A stretch of DNA of 64,000 bases, from contig JAMZAV010005052.1 of assembly GCA_024449915.1 (NCBI GenBank), positions 53,876 through 117,875 on the forward strand, written 5' to 3'. This DNA comes from Sweltsa coloradensis (Eukaryota; Arthropoda; Insecta; Plecoptera; Chloroperlidae). The notes under the pieces were generated by a model that worked only from the letters and a program-made list of their open reading frames with translations, made no database searches and was not told the DNA's origin. The position numbers and the translations under genes were made by a program. Position 1 is the stretch's first letter, and the number at the start of each line of letters is the position of its first letter. Positions 12,066-22,390 of the stretch are shown piece after piece.

Positions 12066-15000
12066 CATAGGGTGATATTTTCATACGTTTTGCAGGGCTA
12101 CAGATAGGCTGCACGATTCTTGTATTCCCTACCGTCGGGTTAGTGATGTCGTGTAGGTGAAGGGTGTATGTGTGTATAGGGCTACAAGCCTACTGTTACA
12201 TGCCAGCAAGCCCCGTCTAGGTGGTGCGCGAGTGTGAGAACGTAGTGTGTAGTAGGGGCCAAGCTACTGGTTGTACATTGTCCAGACTGCCCCAGTGTGC
12301 GCGAGTGTGGAGAACGAAAGGTGTGGAGGTGGCCAAGTCGGTACTGTTTTGGCATTGCAGCAGGCCCCAGTAGTGCGCGAGTGTGAGAACGTAGTGTGTG
12401 GAGGGGTCGGCAAGCTACTTTTACATTGCCCAGCATCGCCCCAGTGTACGCGATGTGTGATAACGAAGTGTGTGTAGGTGAGCCCAAGCTACTGTTACAC
12501 TGCCAGCAGCCCCAGCTGTGCGCGAGTTGTGAGAACGAGTTGTGTGTGAGGCGCCAAGCTCTGATTACTTATGCCATCAGCCCCAGTTGCGCCGAAGTGT
12601 GAGAAACAGTGTTTGTAGGGGCAAGCATACTTTTACAATTGCCAGCAGAGCCCCAGTGTGCCGAGTGTGAGGACACAGAAGTGTGAGTGTAGGGGCCAAG
12701 CTACTGTTACAATTTGTGCCAGCAAGCCCCAGTGTGCGTGCGAGTGTGAAGAACGATAGTGTGTGTAGGGGCCAAGCTACTGTTTACATTGCCAGGCAGC
12801 GCCTTGGAATGTGTGCGTGAGTGTGGAGAACGAGTGTGTGTAGTGGGCCAAGCTAAACTGTTACATTCGCCTAGCAGCCCCAAGTGTGCTCGAGTGTTGA
12901 AAGAACGACAGTTAGTGTGTAGGGGCCAAGGTATCTGTTTACATTCGCCAGCGCCCCAGTGTACAGCGAGTGTGAGAACGAAGGATGTGTGTAGGGCAAG
13001 CTACTTTACATTGCCAGCAGCCCCGGAGTGTGCGCGAGTTGTGAGCACGAAGTGTGTGTAGGGGCCTAAGCTGAGCTGTTACATTCCAGCAGCCCCAGTG
13101 ATGCGCGAGTGTGAGACACGAAGTGGTGTGTAGAGGGCCCAGCTACTGTTACATTGCCGCAAGCCCCAGTGTGGACGCGAGTGTTGATGGTTGTGGGGGT
13201 AGTGTGGGGTTAATTAAACATGTGTGAAGTTTACGGCTTCTTACTCTCTGCACATAATAGGAGAACGAAAACTAGTAGGAGACCGAACAAAAGTTTCTAT
13301 GTATATAAAACTTAGTGTTCATATGTATTCTAAACATAGATGGTAAAATAATAAAAGGATAATAATATAAAGGTCACACAAAAAAATAAGATTACATATG
13401 TGGATACCCTTACTTCTGGAGGTGTCGTGACTGAGTTTTAAAACGACCAAATATAAAAGTACAAGACTAAAAATATATATTTGGCAACAGCAGAGTATTA
13501 TTCTTTGAGTGATTAAAAAAATAGACTATACAACTTTAGGTTGGCTTTAGGACTTGTCCGATATTCTGAGAGTAAGGCGTTTTTACAATTATGAAAAATA
13601 GTACAAGTCCGAAGGTGAAGGTCGATTCGACCTTGCCTGGGACTTAGAGCGGTTTTAAACCAAGGAGGTTGGCAAAAAAGAAAAATAAATATTCTGAGTG
13701 TCAAGAACGCAGGTAAACAACTTGGTCACAGTAATATTTAGACCATTCCTTGACTGAAATCTATGGCTGCAAGTTAGCTAGAGATTGAAAAATTTCCAAT
13801 TCCACAAATAAACCAGGAACTATTTTAACTCAGTTATATCTACGAAAACATAATAAACTTTTGGACTTAATCCATTTTTGTGGCTGTGTTGGCTAGTAGA
13901 TCGAATTGGTCTAAGTCCCGCACACACAGAATGTAAATTTTTGCTTGAGTAACTACTTCAACATTTTCACGAGAATGGAACACACAGTGACATGGTGAAA
14001 AATATTCTAAGTGTTCGAAAGAATATTTAAATAAACGCGACCGTAAGCTAGGACCTAGCCGTTTTTTGCTCGGATGGTAAAGTTGATAGGCACCAATATC
14101 TTATGCTGAAGTTAGGTCGAAATTATTTCTACCTCTCAACTCTACTTTACGCGAGGGTGCAGTAGTCCCCAATGTGGCTAGCCATCTCCTTATCAGCCAT
14201 AAGTGGCATACCACTTTATTCCGGGCCACGGGATAGGACTGCCGGCTAGTTCGGCCGAGCTCCGCGGAAGACACCTTTTTTACCCGATGAGTTTCGACGG
14301 GGGACTTTCCTCGTGCAGTCGGAACACCTTCACTAGTTGAGGCCATCTTACCGCGAACACTGAGAGTCCAGGTCCGGCCTCCATATTTAAAAAGGCATCC
14401 GTGCTGGAGCAGGATCTGAGGCTGGGTGGGTGGGTAGCTGCGCATGCGCATAGCTAGGCTCTACGTCGGCTGCTAAGAAAGTGCTAGTTTTGTCCGCTAG
14501 GTGGTGTTAAAAGGCAGCAGTAATAAACTGCTAAACTTCGGAGCAAGAAACTTCCCTAACCGTGGTGCCAACCTCTACACATAAACCCTCCTAGTAGTTT
14601 GAAATAAACAATGGAAAATAACTCATGCACTTTACTGATGTACGTACAACATCTAAGCTAATTCAACGTTACAAATCACTAAATCACTACACAGAGATAC
14701 ATGAACATAGAAACAACACATCTATGTAGTTTTTATACTGGAATGCTCTTTGGTATGGTACGCGCACTTACACAGCTTCAATTGTATTTGTACGCGTACC
14801 ATTCTTTAGCATAAAAAACCTATTTGAAAAAGCACTAGCAATTCTATGCAAGATAACATATTATTTACAGTAGTAGGCCTATTTGTTCTGTGTTGTTACG
14901 CATTGCAGAATTAAGGTGGCTAGCAACAGGTTGCCTGACAGTTTGACAAAGACAAAGGGTCTTGGCTTTAGACAATAAAACTTTTCTTTAAAATTATATG

Positions 15001-15262
15001 GCAGGACAGATGAAGACTCTACATGATGTCTAGATGTTGCGAGTAGTGGTCTTACCTTGAATTTAATGATGTCTTTATATAGTTTGAGCGTAACACAGAA
15101 CACTAGCCAAGGTCGGGTAATGCTACGATCGTAGGACACTTGAACCAAGCGCTCGGTGACATTAACCAGATGTCAGTCACCGCCATCTCAACGTGTTCTC
15201 CCACCGAGCGCTTTAGGCGCCAGAATTCAAAGTAACGATGTGCCTAGATCGTTACAACATCC
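12066..15262 (-). mobile_element. large LTR-like direct repeat, right copy
   Basis: Direct-repeat partner of 5711-9045, about 3.2 kb, with the same order of landmarks and the same tandem array. It begins TGATATTTTCATACG and ends near GATCGTTACA. For an element transcribed leftward this is the 5' LTR, and a TATATAAAG on the minus strand at about 15080 could start transcription. The two copies differ by frequent single-base indels in both, more than by substitutions. Confidence 0.55.
12150..13195. repeat. ~72-bp tandem array, second copy
   Basis: About 14 units of the same repeat found at 5820-6880 (GGGGCCAAGCTACTGTTACA, then GCCAGCAGCCCCAGTGTGCG). It lies at the equivalent place in the right direct repeat. 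Confidence 0.9.
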
Positions 15263-15720
15263 ATTTGAATACACACCTTAAATACATGCGCCACTGTCAT
15301 CAACACAATTTGAAAAACGTCAAGGCACTTTGCGTGCAGCTTCGATATGACCTCGCCGCCCCGCACCTTTTGACTACTACCTGCATATACAGCAGAGAGC
15401 CTCTCCTCGCAGTCGGTCTGTTGTTCTTGTCCCAGGCGGACGTGTTTTGTCGGCGCTCCTCGCTCTGGTCTCATTGGGCCTCAACAGTACATGGAGTTAG
15501 CTTCTGCTGCAGCTGTATGTGTTGTTTGTTCAAGTCTTTGCTGTGTCCTCGTTCTCATCATCATTCTGTTTAAAGTTTGTTCACTTCCAGAAGTTATCTG
15601 TTCTGTCCAGACTGGAAGGTTTAGTTCTCTCTTTATTATGTCCTGCTTGTCAGGGAAGCGCTCGTCATCTCAGTGTTGTGCCCCCTCGTTCCGTTCGTGT
15701 AATTAATAATCAGTAATTAA
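15263..15720 (+). repeat. repeat B, right part of a split copy
   Basis: Contains the family signature GATATGACCTCGCCGCCCCG, CACCTTTTGAC, then GCGGACGTGTTTTGTC, CAACAGTACATGGAGTTAGC, GTCTGTTCTGTCCAGA-like and CTTGTCAGGGAAGCGCT blocks. Other copies lie at 26.37, 44.0, 45.3 and 47.16 kb. No protein family recognised. The first ~60 bases continue the copy interrupted at 5653. Confidence 0.75.
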
Positions 15721-15739
15721 TGTTCAGAAAGTGCTAGGT

Positions 15740-15880
15740 TTTGTTCAATGTGAGATAAGACGTGTTTTGACTCCGCTCTCCAGTATGTTCTTGTCTTGTC
15801 TCCACAGTACATAGAGATTTCTTCTGTTAATGTTAAATGTGTTGTTTGTTGTTGTGTTGACTGAAATCTCCTTGCATTTT
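15740..15880 (+). repeat. repeat B, partial second copy in tandem
   Basis: AGACGTGTTTTGACTCCGCT, CTCCACAGTACATAGAGATT and AATGTGTTGTTTGTTG repeat the middle of repeat B immediately after the preceding copy. It is diverged and truncated on both sides. Confidence 0.5.
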
Positions 15881-16246
15881 TGTGTTGTTGATTCTCGTGA
15901 AGGCACCGTTTATTTGTGCATCTAAAACAAAAGAAACCAATCCGGCATATTTGCACGGTAAAAAAACCGCTGAATATTCCAGATAATGCCATGGCCGGTA
16001 CAAGAGTCACTTCTCCTTCTTTGGTTTTCTCGGTACAGAAGTATCCACGTTCAAGGCTCTTAGTGTGTTGCCCGAAAACGTGGTATGGTCCATTCTCAAT
16101 GTCAATTCCTTTTCGAGATGCATGTTCATAAAGCTGCAATCCGTTCCAGAAGAATGCTTTTCGTTCTAGATTGATTTGAAAATAAACCCAGTGTCCAAAA
16201 GACAACGTCCCGTTATAAATAAGTCTCGTCTCACATTGGAGCTTTT
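15880..16246 (-). CDS. unidentified ORF fragment
   Basis: An open minus-strand frame reading (from ~16246) DSNRVHGQKLQCETRLIYNG, then FGHWVYFQINLERKAFFWNG, GPYHVFGQHTKSLERGYFC and GEVTLVPAMALSGIFSGFF. Residue composition, aromatic-rich and evenly charged, looks like a folded domain, but I do not recognise the family. A start codon lies at 16205; upstream sequence stays in frame for another ~13 codons, so this may be an exon or truncated piece. The frame runs on into antisense repeat B (to 15717), which is probably not part of the original protein. Confidence 0.35.
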
Positions 16247-16438
16247 GTCCATGAACTCTATTGGAGTCTCATGGTCCAAGAAACTTCTATAAATAAATAG
16301 TTTAATTCATGAACTTTACATTATCACTATTATGGTTTAAATTTGCAGGTTTTACTTAAATAATATTCACCTCTACATTGTCTCAAAGCCTTGCCCAATA
16401 GCTTCTCCTATGCCACTTGATCGTTTTAAAATGTCTTG

Positions 16439-16681
16439 CTACATGGCACTTTTGTAATTTGAATCCATGTCTATTCGAAAGTCAGCTTTTTTAGGTTGTG
16501 AGACTTTTACGTCTGAGCAGTCTACTATTATGACACTGCAATCAGGGTAGTGAACTTTTAATGGTTCTGGCATTGTTCTCACTATGGCTGAACGGCTAGG
16601 ACAAAACACAAAATTGTGTGTTATTTCGCTCAGATTCATTAGAACCGTTATGAAGATTTTTTCCACTGTCGATATATTCAA
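16439..16681 (-). pseudogene. DDE transposase fragment (DDE_Tnp_4 type)
   Basis: The frame contains [30 protein letters not shown], then YPDCSVIIVDCSDVKVSQP and DSNYKSA. This order matches the first catalytic block of PIF/Harbinger-like DDE_Tnp_4 nucleases, where the first catalytic aspartate lies in the (I)IDC(T/S)E motif; here the residue after DCS is D rather than E. About 80 codons survive; the rest is absent, and the fragment begins exactly where a LINE RT fragment ends. Confidence 0.65.
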
Positions 16682-16835
16682 TGAATATATTGAAGCATGT
16701 GGGTCCGAGAAGAGATCCCTGTGGTACTCCAGCAGTGATTGGTCGAGTAGATGATTTGGAATTATTAATTGTTACGTAAATTTTCTGTTTGAAAGATAGG
16801 ATTAAATCAGGTGAATTAGGTAGGCAGGGAAGGAA
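16682..16835 (-). pseudogene. non-LTR reverse transcriptase fragment
   Basis: Minus-strand translation gives [20 protein letters not shown], then [30 protein letters not shown] is RT motif B' of LINEs of the Jockey/CR1/I group. Only ~50 residues remain, joined directly to the DDE fragment. Confidence 0.8.
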
Positions 16836-17200
16836 TAATTGATCATTTTAACGATAAGGCCGTCGTGCCAGACGGTGTGGGGCGACGTGGGAGACCACGC
16901 AATTCAAGTCCTTGCCGTAGTGTTGAGGCTTCAACTGTAGTGTGAGAGTCTGCTTGATAGCCCCCGTCGTCCAGGGCCATAACCACTCGTCCTGAGGTGT
17001 GGCGTGAGTGACATCGTCTTGAGGATGACAGCGTCGCCCAGGACTCAGGACATGTTGGCGTCAGGGCGACTCTCGCGCACCTCACAGGTGGCCGTGACGT
17101 TGTCTCCCGTGTAGAGAAGACTCAGAGTTGGTGCATTGGGGGGACCTGAAGCAACACATGGCATAGGTATACTGCCTGCTTATCCCTATCCGGTCGAAGT
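16836..17200. other. GC-richer DNA, unassigned
   Basis: An 80-codon minus-strand frame (17085-16843) is open, but no motif is recognisable. The sequence may belong to the 3' flank of the neighbouring pogo element or to an unrelated repeat. Confidence 0.3.
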
Positions 17201-17229
17201 TCTCTTTGCTGGGCTTTAATCGTTTCAAT

Positions 17230-17490
17230 ATGCCGGATTTTTGTTATTGCCTTAGCAAGAGTTAGGTCCCGATCCATTTGGAGCTGTTGCGTTCTCGTGC
17301 GGCAGCAGCTTCTTGAAGCCTCTCCTCTTCAGGCGTATCTGTTAAAAATGATCGATTTACCCTCCGGCCCCCTTTTTGACTTCCTTGGCGGAGCTTTAGG
17401 GTACTGTTTAATTTCTTCTGGAGAGATGACTTTTGAGGAAGCATGAACATGCAATGGACTATGGGCCGCAGAATGAGAGCACGATGCTGT
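17230..17490 (-). pseudogene. pogo/Tigger transposase, C-terminal tail
   Basis: Minus-strand frames read SSKVISPEEIKQYPKAPPRK, then after a frameshift GGRRVNRSFLTDTPEEERLQ. This proline/lysine stretch ending in a LTDTPE motif is the typical C-terminal tail of Tigger-type transposases. It is separated from the catalytic part (17780 onward) by a SINE inserted at 17491-17772, so both belong to one former gene. Confidence 0.75.
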
Positions 17491-17772
17491 TTCACTCCCT
17501 GAAACTAATGGCGAGCTCTGGGTCGTCGTCGGGAAACCCCTTCCCTTTGACTACCCCCCCGACGGCGACGACAAAGACAACACGGACGGATGATGACACA
17601 GACGGAGACGACCACGACGGGGGGGAACCCCTGCCCTCCCCATATGCTTGTGGCTGGTTCTGACCAGCACAGGCCTGTCCACCCCTTGTCCCCCCACGTC
17701 ATCCCTTACGTCCCTCCCTTCGTCTCGATTAGCCAAGTTGCATAAATATGAGACGTAAAGCAATATCCAATC
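17491..17772 (+). mobile_element. SINE copy inserted in the pogo transposase
   Basis: Runs from TTTCACTCCCTGAAACTAAT through GACGGAGACGACCACGACG to CATAAATATGAGACGTAAAG and CAATATCCAATCC. Flanks ACGATGCTG (left, ending 17490) and ACGATGGCTG (right, from about 17777) look like a target-site duplication with one base difference. It lacks about the first 60 bases of the full-length family. Confidence 0.85.
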
Positions 17773-17779
17773 CAATACG

Positions 17780-18625
17780 ATGGCTGCTCTGCTGCACGGT
17801 TAGCGGAAATGCCCGTCGGTCCTGCTTCCACATGATCCAAATCTACAATAGGAAGAGCGGCATCTGTATAATTTTGTGCTTAATCTTCAGTAAAAGGCCG
17901 ATCAGTTACGTAAGATGACAAATATTCATCATCATAAAAAAATATCGGGATTGAACGGGTATGTGCCACTCACTTCAAATCCTCGAACAATGTTTCGTGG
18001 AGGGGAATGAAAGAGGGAAAGTACGACCATCAAGTTCCGCTATGTTGTAGATAGTTATCGGCCACCCTTCATTTGCAGTCATCCAGTCACCGGCTGCCGT
18101 ATTACACTGTTTCTTGAATGGGCCATACACTGTACGGTCCAATGGCTGCAGTTTGTGGCTACAGTAAGGAGGGAAGCTCAGCATAATTATGCCATTGGCC
18201 TCGGCATAATTCATCGCTCCAACTGAAACGTGGCTCTCGTGATTGTCTAATAACAGCAAAACTTTGCAGCTTGGCTTTGTGCTACACTCGAAATTCGCGG
18301 TAGTCATCCACCCGCTAACGTGGGCAGCTTCAGCAGTTCTGGAGGAGCTCCGCTGACCATGCTGTCCTTAAAATACACTCGAGGGAAGATGCGGAACGGT
18401 GAAATGGTGTTCCCAGTTGTATTTATTGCGCCACATAATGTGACTAGTACACCTCTTTCCCCGGAAGTTACCTGGCCTACCTGTTTGGCCCCTTTTGATG
18501 CATAAACCTTCTCTGGTTGTGGACTGTGGTAACTCCCGTTTCGTCGCAATTCCAAATTGCTTAGGGGCCAAACTTCTCTCGGTCCAAAACCTTCCGCATA
18601 TTGCTAAAAAAGCACCCACATTCGT
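17780..18625 (-). pseudogene. pogo/Tigger transposase, catalytic domain
   Basis: DDE transposase of the Tc1/mariner-pogo branch. The first aspartate is in WNCDETGVTTV, in a different frame from the following VYASKGAKQVGQVTSGERGV; the second and third are in VLLLLDNHESH and SHKLQPLDRTVYGPFKKQC. Downstream come TIYNIAEL and the acidic C-terminal DDEYLSSYVTDRPFTED. At least three frameshifts disrupt it. The enzyme would cut and paste its element at TA dinucleotides in the nucleus. Confidence 0.9.
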
Positions 18626-19075
18626 CCAATTGTAGCTTGTGGCGCTACTTAACTAGTGGCTTCCGGAGATCTCAGCGACAAGTACTGATTACGGTTCGTA
18701 AACCCACGCAACCAGTCTATCCAGCCATCTTATTTTCTTCCCATGTTTTGGAGCAAGTAATACTATTCTGAAAGGCAATTTCAAATGCAAGTGAGCGTAC
18801 CTGTTTGGGGCTCAGGCTATAGTGAAGTTTTGATGCCTGAAAGAGGTAGTCCACAAGCAAACCTTCTTGCTCTTCATTAAAAACTTGCCGTTGCTTAAAT
18901 TCTTCAATAAATGTTGTTGTCTCATCAATGTCATTTTATCAATATTGTACTTTGTGGCAGTGCCACGAATAGATTGATTATCATGTATTATCTCCTGCAC
19001 AGCCAATTTCATAATGTCAGGTTGGATTATAGACCTCTCCTTGGAGATAAATTTTGTTATATAAAACTGGGGCAT
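18626..19075 (-). pseudogene. pogo/Tigger transposase, N-terminal DNA-binding region
   Basis: The frame from 19075 contains PDIMKLAVQEIIHDNQSIRG and TATKYNIDKMTLMR, a Psq/CENP-B-like helix-turn-helix. It is followed in other frames by DWLRGFTNRNQYLSLRSPEA, the second DNA-binding part found in Tigger proteins, and TNVGAFL. Frameshifts and stops (near 18660, 18720, 18870) make it non-functional. Terminal inverted repeats were not found. Confidence 0.75.
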
Positions 19076-19164
19076 ATCGACTGAATCACTTGCAATGAGT
19101 AAATCAAATAATTAATTTGATGGCTTGCTAGGCCTAAGCCTGGGCATGCACCTAGTAGGCCCAA

Positions 19165-19228
19165 GGCATAAATACCATTAATAAATAAATGAAATAAGGC
19201 ATAAATACCATTAATAAATAAATGAAAT
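19165..19228. repeat. 32-bp tandem duplication
   Basis: AGGCATAAATACCATTAATA followed by AATAAATGAAATA occurs twice in a row. Confidence 0.85.
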
Positions 19229-19239
19229 AAATAAAAAAC

Positions 19240-19241
19240 AA

Positions 19242-19277
<36 letters not shown>

Positions 19278-19280
19278 AAT
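19240..19280. repeat. (AAAG)n microsatellite
   Basis: About nine AAAG units in a row. Confidence 0.95.
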
Positions 19281-19364
19281 TTTAAAATTCACTCCTCCAT
19301 GATACAGGTCGCACCACATCGACTTGTTCATTCATTCTTTCATTCTTTTTACCAGAGATAAGAA

Positions 19365-19866
19365 AGATTGCTCCAATTTGCGACACGTGTGATGTGTTGC
19401 TATCCGTTCATCATTTGTTGACTGACTGCTCTAAGTATGATGGTTTGAGACTCCAACTGAATTTAAATCTATCATATGAAGAACTTTTGTCTTATGAAAA
19501 CTGTGAAAAACTTATCACATTTCTTAACCTTAGCAATCTGATCGACAAACTATGACAGTTCATTAAAAAAAAATCATGAAGCATGTTGACTTGCTATTCA
19601 TTAGTCGACGTTGGCAACGTTTTCCTGATTATGATTTGGTAATTTGGCATTTTCTACCTCCTCTACACATGACAACTTTAGCATGTATACCTTTTCCCGA
19701 TTTGGCTCTCTACAAATATATCGATCTTGGCAATTCTTTTGAATGACAATGATTTGAAAAACACATTTAAGCTTATTAACCGTATTTTACATCCATACAT
19801 AGTCAACTAAATATCTTGGAGGCGTGAATAATCTTTGCCGTTGAAGCGCCCTTAAACTACTAATAC
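19365..19866 (+). pseudogene. LINE C-terminus with 3' UTR and terminal stem-loop
   Basis: The plus strand reads APICDTCDVLLSVHHLLTDC, then SKYDGLRLQLNLN and NLSNLIDKL before a stop at 19553. C-x2-C with HHLLTDC is the C-terminal zinc-knuckle (C...C...H...C) found in Jockey/I/CR1-type LINEs. The following ~310 bases are non-coding and end in GGAGGCGTGAATAATC...GAAGCGCCCTTAAAC, a stem-loop plus TTAAAC resembling the end of the LINE at 60.7 kb. The upstream coding part is absent. Confidence 0.7.
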
Positions 19867-20020
19867 TGGACAACGCTGTATGGCAGTAGCTGTTCGGCCA
19901 TTAATTTGTCAACTTTCTCGTTCAACCGCTTAGATTTCGGGTCATCTGGTTTGTACATCGAGCCCCGTATACTGACATTAAAATATGATGCAATTGTAGC
20001 TGTAGGCTTAGGTTCACTTT
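19866..20020 (-). pseudogene. hAT-type transposase linker fragment
   Basis: The minus strand encodes KPTATIASYFN, then YKPDDPKSKRLNEKVDKLM and AEQLLPYSVV. This resembles the segment that follows the BED finger in ZBED-like hAT transposases (ending in LxPFSVVE). Too short to be certain. Confidence 0.4.
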
Positions 20021-20023
20021 TAG

Positions 20024-20100
20024 AACAGTTGCATAGAACAGTTGGCAAGAGTATCGGTATGTTGAGCCGGAGGATCTGGGTTCGAGACCCGGCCGAGGAA
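20024..20100 (+). mobile_element. tRNA-like promoter (SINE head)
   Basis: AGTTGGCAAGAG resembles box A and GGGTTCGAGACCC is a good box B, ~45 bases apart as in tRNA genes. Acceptor-stem halves do not pair, so this is a tRNA-derived SINE head rather than a tRNA gene. Confidence 0.6.
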
Positions 20101-20433
20101 AGTTATTACAATTGCCATCTGTCAAATTATATTATATTATAATAGGTTTCTAATATTCAATTTCAAATAATATTATTTTATTATTATAAGTGTTACTAAA
20201 ATTCTAATGCAAGGGGAGAAATTCATGTGTTCTATATTGGTCTATAATTCAGTTCGTATCTATAACTATTTATAATTGAAATAACTTTTCATCGCGGCTG
20301 AACCTCCTGATGAAGACTAAACTTTGACAACAGTCCATAAATCCTTCTCCAAATGACTCTAATTTACGACCGGGACACGAATTACATCTTGAACTAGGTT
20401 TAAAAAGTTGTTGAGCATTCTCTGCACTATAAC
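20101..20433. other. AT-rich DNA without gene
   Basis: Runs of TTATATT and similar. It may include the body of the adjacent tRNA-derived SINE, but no repeat partner lies in the window. Confidence 0.4.
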
Positions 20434-20454
20434 GTGAGCTGTGGAACTTGTTGT

Positions 20455-20668
20455 GTGTGGGGAACTTTCCCCTTCCCTTTGACTACCGCCCCGACGGCGA
20501 CGACAATGACAACATGGACGGATGATGACACAGACAGAGACGACCACGACGTGGGGGAACCCCTTCCCTCCCTATATGCTTGTGGCTGGTTCCGACCAGC
20601 ACAGGCCTGTCCACCTCTTGTCCCCCCGCGTCATCCCTTACGTCCCTCCCTTCGTCTCCGTCGTCGTT
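20455..20668 (+). mobile_element. SINE copy lacking head and tail
   Basis: Contains the family core from GGGGAACTTTCCCCTTCC to CTCCCTTCGTCTC, then switches to the duplicated unit at 20668 without the usual CATAAATATGAGACG tail. Confidence 0.8.
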
Positions 20669-21740
20669 TAGAGAAATAAGGAGTCCCAACCACCCAGCAC
20701 ACAAAGATTAAATTATAATTATATTAATTTATCTTTTGAGAGCAATGTTCTTCATATTATTATCAGTTTAAATAAGTGTAGAAATTAGTAGTGACAGTGG
20801 TATTATGGTCAAACATAATATACCCTCAGTAAGTAAGCCAAGTCGTAAGAGCCTCGATCTCGCAGATGAAGTTGCGCTTATGGGAACTCAACCAAGCAGA
20901 TGTCACCCTGACAGGTCGAATGGCCAGGCAGTTCTTGTACTTCTTCTTGATCGGACTTGGAAGCGTCGCACCATCCCTGGCCTAGGAGCACGTCTTTTTG
21001 GAATTTTGATCCGGTTTGCTGCCACAGCCTCGTTTTGCTGGTGGTGATTTTCTTTCAGGTGGTTCATCTTGGTTGCTTCCTTCATTATCTCTTACAGATC
21101 CATCGTCTAGTCCAGTTGATTCTCTTGATTCATCCAAGCTCGAATCTTGATCTTCTTTATCTTCATCTTCATCATTATCGGTCAAAACCGTATTGGCATT
21201 CGTAATATATTTTTTTAAATTTCTTGTATTTTTTCTTTAACGCTTCGTATTTGGCATCTTTTTCCGAATGCTACTGGTTCCTGGTATGTGGTTTAGACTG
21301 GCCCCCTCCGACACCCTGATGTCGGACCCCGGCGATGTCTTCTCTCTTCACCTCTTCTTATGGCTAATCCTTGTTCTGGTTCTTCATCCGGTAATCCTCA
21401 CTAAGAACTCTTCCAGGACATTCGTGGTTCACGTTGCGATTGATGTTGCACTGTCCTGACCCTCCTCCGTCAACGTTTGTCACTCGTCTCCCTGTTCTCA
21501 ACGAACGTCTCTACGTACCTCAGCACTCTTACGTTCAGTGCACTTAATCAAAGTCCGATTTATTAGCACTATTTAGTTGTGTAATCTTAAGTATTCAGCG
21601 TTTTGTCGGTCGATTCCCTTCCTGTATTGCAACTAAATGAGCCACACCGGAAAGTAACTAGACGTCTTGTTCGTATTTTCTTATTTTTATTTTTGTATAA
21701 GAAAGTAAATTACAGGGCAAGCATCCTAGAATATAATAAT
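20668..21740 (-). repeat. duplicated ~1-kb unit, copy 1
   Basis: Nearly identical to 23345-23735 plus 24131-24790. The minus strand holds a fossil coding stretch: a lysine-rich coiled-coil-like KYEAFKKKYKKLK, an acidic run DNDEDEDKEDQDSSLDESRE, and DEPPERKSPPAKRG. Frames differ along the way, so it is not an intact gene and I do not recognise the family. A perfect 7-bp hairpin TCCGACA/TGTCGGA lies at about 21307-21326. Confidence 0.7.
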
Positions 21741-22390
21741 AGAATAGGGCCTAGGCCGGCCCTAGCTGATAATCTAAGGCAAGAGTCTTTGGACCACATG
21801 GTCTAGGCCTAGGTATAGGCCCTACGCATTTAGGTCGAATTTCAATTGTAGAAATGTAAATTGACATATAGGCCTACATACCTGTTTCCAATCTTTGAAA
21901 TCTCGTTGAAAGAAAGTCTTACTTCGTAGGCGACAATTTTGTTATTGTCTACCAAACTTATCTGTTGCAGATACGATATCTTATGTTTGGCGCGGTTTTG
22001 ACAGCTGCTGGTGTTGATTTTCAGTTTCAGCCATTTTGAACACCCACAATTCCTCTAAATGCTCCTAGTGCCGGGCCAAAAACCTTCAGCGTTCGCAGCG
22101 CGCTGAGAATGCTCCAGTAGCGAGTTTGGGAATACAAGGCGGGGCATTTGGAGCTAGTTACGGAATGGGCGGAGCGTGGCTACTGCGCTCCGTAGCGAGT
22201 ATCAGAATACGCCCTAAGTAAATACCCAATGAAACGTTTGACGCCAGCTGTTGACTCAATAGTGGAGATCCGTAAAAACTGTTTAATTTTTTGGGAAATT
22301 CGTTTTTAAAATCAACAAATTCGTTTTTTTTGCGGTTTTTTAAATCTCTAATTTCGTTTTTTAGCGGTTTCTCGGATTGATTGTTTTTTA
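21741..22390. other. unassigned DNA
   Basis: AGGCCTA-rich at first, then a T-rich stretch. A 90-codon minus-strand frame (22430-22158) is lysine/asparagine-rich and looks like chance. Confidence 0.4.

Noticed and set aside
21268..21459. Plus-strand ORFs in the duplicated unit (MLLVPGMWFRLAPSDT)
   Set aside because: Hydrophobic low-information frames antisense to the better acidic/coiled-coil frame; open in all copies only because the DNA is nearly identical.
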